DNA from: Phlebiopsis flavidoalba
Lineage: Eukaryota > Basidiomycota > Agaricomycetes > Polyporales > Phanerochaetaceae
Reading direction: 5' to 3'
Length of the DNA stretch: 64,000 nucleotides
Assembly (NCBI GenBank): GCA_035772785.1
Contig: JAOCPU010000045.1
Coordinates: forward strand, 186,001-250,000
Shown here: positions 60,378-64,000 of the stretch, in pieces
How positions within the stretch are numbered: position 1 is the first letter of the stretch
Layout of the letters: every line of letters starts with the position of its first letter
Program-made: the position numbers and the translations under genes
The notes under the pieces: generated by a model
What the model saw: only the letters and a program-made list of their open reading frames with translations
Told to the model about the DNA's origin: nothing
Databases searched by the model: none

Positions 60378-63300
60378 TCCTTTTTTTTTCCAATGGTTGT
60401 TTCGGTTGTTTCGGCTCTCCTGGATCGCACAAGACTCGGTTTCTCTCTACGCATACGTGACTCTCATTTGCATTCTCTGGACCATCCGCATTCAAGCAAG
60501 TCTTCGTGTCATACTTTCCAATACCCTCGCACGTTTCTTTTCTCGTCATACCGTTGCACGTAACGAAAAGCATTGTCGTCTGTTCTAGTACTCTTTCTCC
60601 TTGTATACCGTCTCGTTTTGTAGCTGTATCATCATGTCACCGTCTCCGAAACCTCGATCAATGACTAGTTAGTGACCAGTGGTCAGTAACTGACTTGTCA
60701 AGTACCAGAAGTCCCGTCGCTCCGCTCCGGTGAGGTACTGTAGCTTACTCCACCACACACAACGCATTGATTTGCAACTCACTCGCCCTGCACGCCGATT
60801 TACTGGACTCAGTGATTGCGTCATCATATTGGTTATGTTTCTTTGTTGACTCAAGTATAAGCTATGGACCAATATCTGAAATTCGAACCTGGGCCCGAGG
60901 ATACGCCTGCAATATAGTCTCCTCAACAGTACATTAATTATTGAGAATCGTCAACGCAATATCGAATAATATATCTATACTTCGGATCGCCGAACAGAAC
61001 ACGGATGATTGCTGACGCTTAATAAATACATTACGTGTTTGTTGAAAATTAAGACACGACCTTCAGCCCATCAACGCCACTTCCCCTCAGGCTCACGGTG
61101 GGATATGTGGTCCCAAGTCCGGAGGTTAGATGGCTCAAATGTGAGATATTCTTTCATCGCTAAGCGATACTATGAGTGTCTCATTGTTTATCTCCTCCCA
61201 GACGTTTGCTCGGAACATAAGCGGGTCTGGAAGTACTTTTCTGAACCTGACTCGTCGTAGGTAGAAGGTGCGTAGTGTAGAAAAACTGAAGTACATGTCT
61301 CATTCTACAAAAAACACATGGACACAAGACCATATAACTGTTTGAACACGTACGCTCTAGCCGTTTAATACCACATGACCATGACATGGTGTACACAGAG
61401 TAAGAACAAAAGGTTCGCAACTTATAATAGTCGATTAAGGACATTTCCGACTATATCAGCGTGGAGCCTGGAGCATGAAAACCACGCTTGTAGCGTCGTC
61501 CGATGCTTCTTACCCTCCTTGAACAACTTCAATGCATACACGAATGACACTTTTTCTTCTTGGGTCTCCAGACAGAATGGGATGGTTGGTGGCCGCCTCA
61601 AGATGCAGACACACCCACGTGTGCTCTCCATGAGTCTCGTCGTGCGGATGCTGAGTGGACCTGCTGCTACTCGCGATTGACGCAGCATTGCTATCGGTGT
61701 TATGCAGAGACCATCGTACGATACGGTAGCATCCTTTGAAGTTGTAGTATTGGCGTTCCCCCATATTTTGTCCGCGTGAATACGGGCACCGGCTGTCCGA
61801 CGTTTGCTACAACAAGCCGGATCTTTTGATAGACCCACACCGTCACGGGTGATGAGACTGATCCCTCATCGGTAGACGTGACGGTTGATCCAGAGGCGGA
61901 GGGTGGTTCAGAGATAGAAACGTGTGCAGCGACAACGTCCTCCCAGTCGTCTAAGAAGATCGTTGAGAAGACCGTGGATTCCGTGGAGACTGGAAGCATG
62001 GGGAGGACGAGTCAGGGGGACTGGCGAGGTGGGGGCTGTCAGTACGGGGGCGGCGCTCTCAACTACCCTGCGAGAGAGTTGCCACCGTCCTTCTGGGTCC
62101 TGAGCGTCTTGCCAGCGAGAGCATGCACGCCGTTCCAATATCAATCTGGCCGAACGCTACGCCTCTAGTGAGTTGTGCCAGATTACAGAATTTGATTAAT
62201 ACACGTTGACTGTTAGAAAAACGCTTTGACAATATCACCCCCTCCGGGGCTCCCCCCTCCCCTAACAGGAGCATTTTTGCGCCGTGTAGTCATGTTGAAG
62301 CCTCCCCATCACAAGAGTCTCGAAGATGTCGACTTTTCTACGTTTTTGTGAACAAGATTTCATCCACACTAAGTAGCCTTTACACGAAAACATGAGCTCA
62401 CTCATTAGATTGCTCCAAATCCGATTCGATTGTGACAGATTCACCGGCTGAAAATTTCCCTGCTTACAGTAGTCAGTCAAGAACCTTACGGGCACTCAAT
62501 ACTTGAGGCCTGAGGACGCGTACCTTTTTGCAACGAGCTCCACACAAGACCTCAGCAGCTCATTGTGAGCCCTCTGCTAGTATGGTCTTCCAGATCTCTC
62601 GCCGTTGGCGAGAGGGGGAAGAAGGGATGTGTGACAGCCGCTTACCACTAGTACCAAGTACACGGACTACATGCCGGCACTGGACTGCATATACTATGCG
62701 CTAAGAGCTGGCCAGGGAATAGGTCGTGCATCATGATCATACCATCAAGCATGGTTGATGAGTAGTCCGAGCTGTGACCCGCTCGGGCTACTATAGCTGG
62801 TGCCGTGGCTCATCAGTCACAGTAAGTGGCTATAGTAGCTAATTGCAGTCATAGTCCAGTCATCAAGTCCGGTGGTCTGAGTCAGCTACACGAATAGTCA
62901 CAGGTCGATGGCTAGTTCCCAGTTCACAATTCAATAGCTTTGTCAGTCACAGACCGATGACAGTCAAGGTCACAAGTCAAAAAAAACACTCAGTTCAAAG
63001 ACCGATCATATGATCCTGGTCTAGTTGACCGATCAGCAATCAACCACAACGTGACAGGCTCCTGAGGAATCTCATCGGGCCTTCGCCAGCGTAGACACGA
63101 CATGTTTCGAATACGACTCTGTGGCTGACTGGGCATGGGACATATATCCAATACTATATGGTCACAGATTACACCCAATGATCAATGTGTCTCAACGCAC
63201 ACATTAGAAATCACGTAAATGCATTCCATTGCAAAGAGGTCATCCAGCCGGCGTACATAAGCAGGTAGCCCTGGACCATACAGTTTCTACATACTAGAGA

Positions 63301-64000
63301 TGTGCGATAGAGTTCTGCCCGGGAGTCACGCCCGGGGATCAAGATGCCGAAAACAGGCCCGTAAGACCAAATAATAGAGTAAAAAGGGAAAAATTGTCTT
63401 TGCTACGATACGAACGCAGCCAAACGCGCGCTGCCGCAGACCACCAGTCATTTGTTGGGCACCTGATGCGGGGCGGGTTGGGGAAACAGACGTAAAGGAG
63501 TCGTGTGGGGGTTACTAGTGACTGTAGTAGCGGCCTGACGAGGCGAGAAAAAAAGAGCGAAGGAATAGGAGAGATGTAGGGTAACGAGTCTGTGATTAAA
63601 CATGTCCCATAGAATAGCGAGTTGTCGGGGCAGTCTAGTAGTAATGTAGGAAGTTGGAAGTGTACGAGTCGAACAATGGGGGGAAAGCGGGACCACAATG
63701 GCGAGGGAGCAGAGCAATGCGTGACGCCGACATCGTGTGCGTGCACAGAAGCAATCGAGCGTTTTGGGCAAGGGATACAGTGGGGGGCAATGTTGGTCGG
63801 CGATGGCTGGTCGTCAAGATCGGGAGAGGCGTCGCGTGGAGAAGAGCGTGCTGATATAGCATAGATAAGATACAGAGGGATTGCAGGTGCGGGTCTCGGA
63901 GAGCGCGTGCGGGCTGCGTGCGGGGCCGTCTACGGTGGTCGTGGCTGGTGCCATATGAGTGTTTCGCGGTCGTGAGATTAACATACGGAAGAAGGTGGCC
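60378..64000. other. Long terminal region without an assignable gene
   Basis: Lower in GC than the preceding 12 kb. Open frames (for example 61422-61838 -, 61700-61999 - and 63339-63746 -) show no recognisable motifs. The frame at 61700-61999 (-) with VFSTIFLDDWEDVVAAHVSI then S/T-rich sequence is the most protein-like, but unassigned. The part 62800-63060 is dense in TCAGTCAC-like words, and a hairpin sits at 62761-62792. The window ends in unassigned DNA. Confidence 0.45.
62761..62792. repeat. Inverted repeat / hairpin
   Basis: AGTAGTCCGAGC, an 8-base loop, then GCTCGGGCTACT: 12-base arms with one mismatch (a G-U pair as RNA). An outer pair TTGATGAG (62755-62762) and CTCATCAG (62810-62817) extends it loosely. 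No T-run follows and no gene is adjacent, so function is unknown. Confidence 0.6.

Noticed and set aside
60885..60905. B-box-like GGTTCGAATTT on the minus strand
   Set aside because: The flanking bases do not form a T-stem and no A box or cloverleaf is present.

Overview
The window is a 64 kb stretch of nuclear DNA from a filamentous fungus, most likely an Agaricomycete (mushroom-forming basidiomycete). Evidence: dense short introns of about 50 nt with GTRNGT donors, conserved eukaryotic housekeeping genes interrupted by those introns, GC-rich exons, and protein variants (ATG11, SEC2 and the RMD1/DUF155 protein) that match basidiomycete forms as I remember them. No bacterial, organellar, rRNA, tRNA or CRISPR features were found.

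Layout. 0.8-1.8 kb: YRA1/ALYREF mRNA export adaptor (+), downstream of a 165-base interrupted poly-C tract. 2.6-4.4 kb: tandem pair of small single-membrane-span proteins of unknown function (-). 5.7-7.6 kb: RMD1-type DUF155 protein (-). 10.1-13.0 kb: MAK5/DDX24-type DEAD-box helicase (-), head-to-head with ATG11, the selective-autophagy scaffold (+, 13.2-18.1 kb). 19.5-21.6 kb: hexose/lactose-permease-type MFS sugar transporter (+). 23.75-27.2 kb: SEC24, COPII coat (-). 28.2-33.6 kb: two tandem paralogous MFS transporters (+). 34.0-37.0 kb: SEC2-type Rab GEF (+). 37.5-38.5 kb: CsbD-like small protein (+). 39.3-41.7 kb: DHA2/DHA14-type MFS exporter (+). 42.75-45.2 kb: GFA1, glutamine:fructose-6-phosphate amidotransferase (+). 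48.0-51.7 kb: MFS transporter with a very long central loop (+). 57.3-57.7 kb: probable small DUF4748-like protein (+). 58.4-60.4 kb: probable single C2H2 zinc-finger transcription factor (+). The rest (notably 7.6-10.1, 21.6-23.4, 45.2-48.0, 51.7-57.3 and 60.4-64 kb) shows no gene I can support.

The genes do not form a biosynthetic cluster. They are an ordinary mix of membrane traffic (SEC24, SEC2, ATG11), RNA biology (YRA1, MAK5), cell-wall precursor supply (GFA1) and five MFS transporters, two of them a recent tandem duplication. The most striking property is that nearly every conserved gene, including normally essential ones, carries frame breaks, and runs of 10 or 19 G sit inside otherwise conserved coding sequence. 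This looks more like uncorrected sequencing or assembly error than decay, so all gene ends and exon borders below are approximate unless I state that codon phase was checked. I did not find a convincing undescribed system; the best leads are the paralogous small membrane proteins, the shared upstream block of the tandem MFS genes and an orphan exon pair at 23.4-23.7 kb.
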